Origin: Bacteroidaceae bacterium
GTDB taxonomy: Bacteria; Bacteroidota; Bacteroidia; Bacteroidales; Bacteroidaceae
NCBI GenBank assembly: GCA_017472905.1
Contig: JAFUNW010000279.1
Span: 1-6,764, forward strand
Direction: 5' to 3'
DNA: 6,764 nt
In this document: piece after piece, positions 5,432-6,764 of the stretch
How positions within the stretch are numbered: position 1 is the stretch's first letter
How the letters are laid out: every line of letters starts with the position of its first letter
Translations under genes and position numbers: made by a program
The notes under the pieces: model-generated
The model's database searches: none
What the model was told of the DNA's origin: nothing
The model's input: only the letters and a program-made list of their open reading frames with translations

Positions 5432-6764
5432 TTATTTACGTACTACGACCTTCTTTCCATCCACCAAATAAATACCCGGCTCCAAACCATTGGTAGCATC
5501 TGATGCTTCCACTTTGCTACGAAGCTTCACTCCGGTAATGGAATAAACACTTACCCGACCTGTTGAAGGTTGCTTCAAGACTTCTACTCCGTCCGGTATA
5601 TTGGTATTCTTAGCAAGCAAACGCACATTATCGATGTAAAGCAAAGTGTTGTTGGCTGCTCCTACGCCGGCAGTAGTACTGAATCCTAAGCTAACCACCA
5701 CATCTGTGCGCTCTTCCAAAGTGAAATCAAACGGCATAACCTCCCAAGTCGCATTCTCCGAAGGATAGCGATAGTCTGTCACATTCTGAATCTTTATACC
5801 CGTAAGCGAAGTATTTGTATTGCCCGAAGCAACAATCTTTCCATCGGCATTGCTTTGTTGGTTGACACACTCATATTTCATATCCATCAACAGACGATAA
5901 TCACCGGCAGGCAATGTGACCGTTTGAGTTATCTGATTCGCACCGGCCGACCAAGAGTTCAAGACTGTCAGACAACGAACTCCACACGTATCATCCAACA
6001 TCGGACGGGCACATTGTGCTGCATAATTCCCAACAGAAGAAGGACTGACACAATACATAGTAGTACTATAAGGCATCGAATACATACGAGCATACTTGGA
6101 AGCCGTAGTCAACTTATTGCCTGCTGTCCATCCTTTTACCGGAAGGATATTCGGATAGTTTCCACTAAGTGCCGAAACATTATTGATATAACACGGATTG
6201 TAATTAACCGATCCTAAAGTAACATTTCCCTTGGCATTTCCATAAGTAGCATCCTCTTCAAAGTTGGCATTCACCAAATAATCAGCAGTCACATCGGTAT
6301 ATCCATCATACCAATCCGTTTCTTGTGAAGTGGGGAACTGAGCCTCTTCGCTTCGAAGCGCTCCATCTTGAACATAAACCTTCATACACCCTCCTTCTGC
6401 AACCACGACTTCACCACTTACGATACGTCCATCAGCCACAATAGATACTTGTGGTTTTACCGACTCTTGTTGTAAATTCATCAGGTAGATGGCACACGAA
6501 TCATCCTCAGATTGTATAGCCGTTACCTCCGCACCTTTTACGAAAGCCCTCAAAACATTGCTAATCGAATGATTTATCTCAGCCGCAAAAGTAGCCGAAG
6601 CCCTATCATCAACGACCAGAGTCGGCTCAGAGAATACCGGAGCACCCAATTCGCAAGCAATATTATCAAGTAAACATTTCTCGTCACTGACAAAGTTTGA
6701 CAAAAGCATATAACAAGCTCCATCCGGGTCAGCAGCAATCACACCGTTCCAACCTTGCGGAACA
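5432..6764 (-). CDS. Large secreted protein, C-terminal 443 residues: beta-sandwich module plus T9SS type A-like sorting tail (5' end outside window)
   Basis: The frame is open to the window edge (VPQGWNG precedes an internal GTG at 6742), so the N-terminus, including any signal peptide and catalytic domain, is missing. Visible residues 1-145 look like the end of a beta-rich domain (AIYLMNLQ, GRIVSGEVVVAEGGCMKVYV); I cannot name it, though a polysaccharide-lyase or hydrolase C-terminal domain is possible. Residues about 158-385 begin with DYLVNANFEED and end with LLYIDNVRLLA, the usual edges of a jelly-roll (CBM4/9 or galactose-binding-like) module, which suggests carbohydrate binding. Residues about 391-443 (VEVLKQPSTGRVSVYSITG to GIYLVDGKKVVVRK) resemble the TIGR04183-type C-terminal sorting domain, with its paired VYSITG and GIYLVDGKK strands. 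Eleven cysteines are present in the visible part, which may form disulfides outside the cytoplasm. It is followed by a strong terminator. Function beyond secreted and probably glycan-related is not supported. Confidence 0.85.
   Translation of the reverse strand, partial: VPQGWNGVIAADPDGACYMLLSNFVSDEKCLLDNIACELGAPVFSEPTLVVDDRASATFAAEINHSISNVLRAFVKGAEVTAIQSEDDSCAIYLMNLQQESVKPQVSIVADGRIVSGEVVVAEGGCMKVYVQDGALRSEEAQFPTSQETDWYDGYTDVTADYLVNANFEEDATYGNAKGNVTLGSVNYNPCYINNVSALSGNYPNILPVKGWTAGNKLTTASKYARMYSMPYSTTMYCVSPSSVGNYAAQCARPMLDDTCGVRCLTVLNSWSAGANQITQTVTLPAGDYRLLMDMKYECVNQQSNADGKIVASGNTNTSLTGIKIQNVTDYRYPSENATWEVMPFDFTLEERTDVVVSLGFSTTAGVGAANNTLLYIDNVRLLAKNTNIPDGVEVLKQPSTGRVSVYSITGVKLRSKVEASDATNGLEPGIYLVDGKKVVVRK

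Overview
The window looks like chromosomal DNA from a Bacteroidales bacterium, most likely Bacteroides or a close relative. Four observations support this. Three promoters carry the Bacteroidetes -7 box TAnnTTTG, two of them with a -33 TTTG at 20-21 bp. Start codons follow A-rich leaders without Shine-Dalgarno sequences. One lipoprotein has Cys-Ser-Asp-Asp-Asp after its lipobox, the Bacteroides-type surface-export signal. One secreted protein ends in a T9SS type A-like sorting tail. The species cannot be named from the sequence alone.

Left part, + strand. Positions 2-712 hold the last 236 codons of a MutS2-family protein (coiled coil, small beta-rich linker domain, C-terminal Smr domain). A 134-bp gap with a promoter follows, then a 262-residue surface lipoprotein (847-1635) built of YD-like beta repeats. 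A strong two-way terminator hairpin (1648-1690) closes this side.

Middle part, - strand. In transcription order: a membrane-anchored PP2C phosphatase (4707-3517) with its own promoter; a strong promoter at 3373-3404; two tandem tRNA-Val(UAC) genes 120 bp apart; a terminator hairpin; and hisS (3080-1719). No promoter of standard form is visible between the tRNAs and hisS, so hisS may depend partly on readthrough. The two tRNAs differ at one base. The upstream copy has an A-A mismatch in its acceptor stem and lies inside a 12-bp perfect inverted repeat formed by its leader and trailer.

Right part. Positions 4708-5431 contain no convincing gene. They hold the PP2C promoter, a compact GC-rich cluster of direct and inverted CTGCTGCACGGC repeats (5077-5166) that can fold in mutually exclusive ways, and the terminator of the last gene. 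That gene (5432-6764, - strand, 5' end outside the window) encodes the C-terminal 443 residues of a large secreted protein with a beta-sandwich, probably carbohydrate-binding, module and a sorting tail.

The genes do not form one pathway. They are a housekeeping set (DNA/ribosome maintenance, histidine charging, valine tRNA) with two cell-surface proteins and a signalling phosphatase. I see no defence system, CRISPR array, integrase or transposase. The least explained elements are the tRNA-Val leader/trailer stem and the intergenic repeat cluster.
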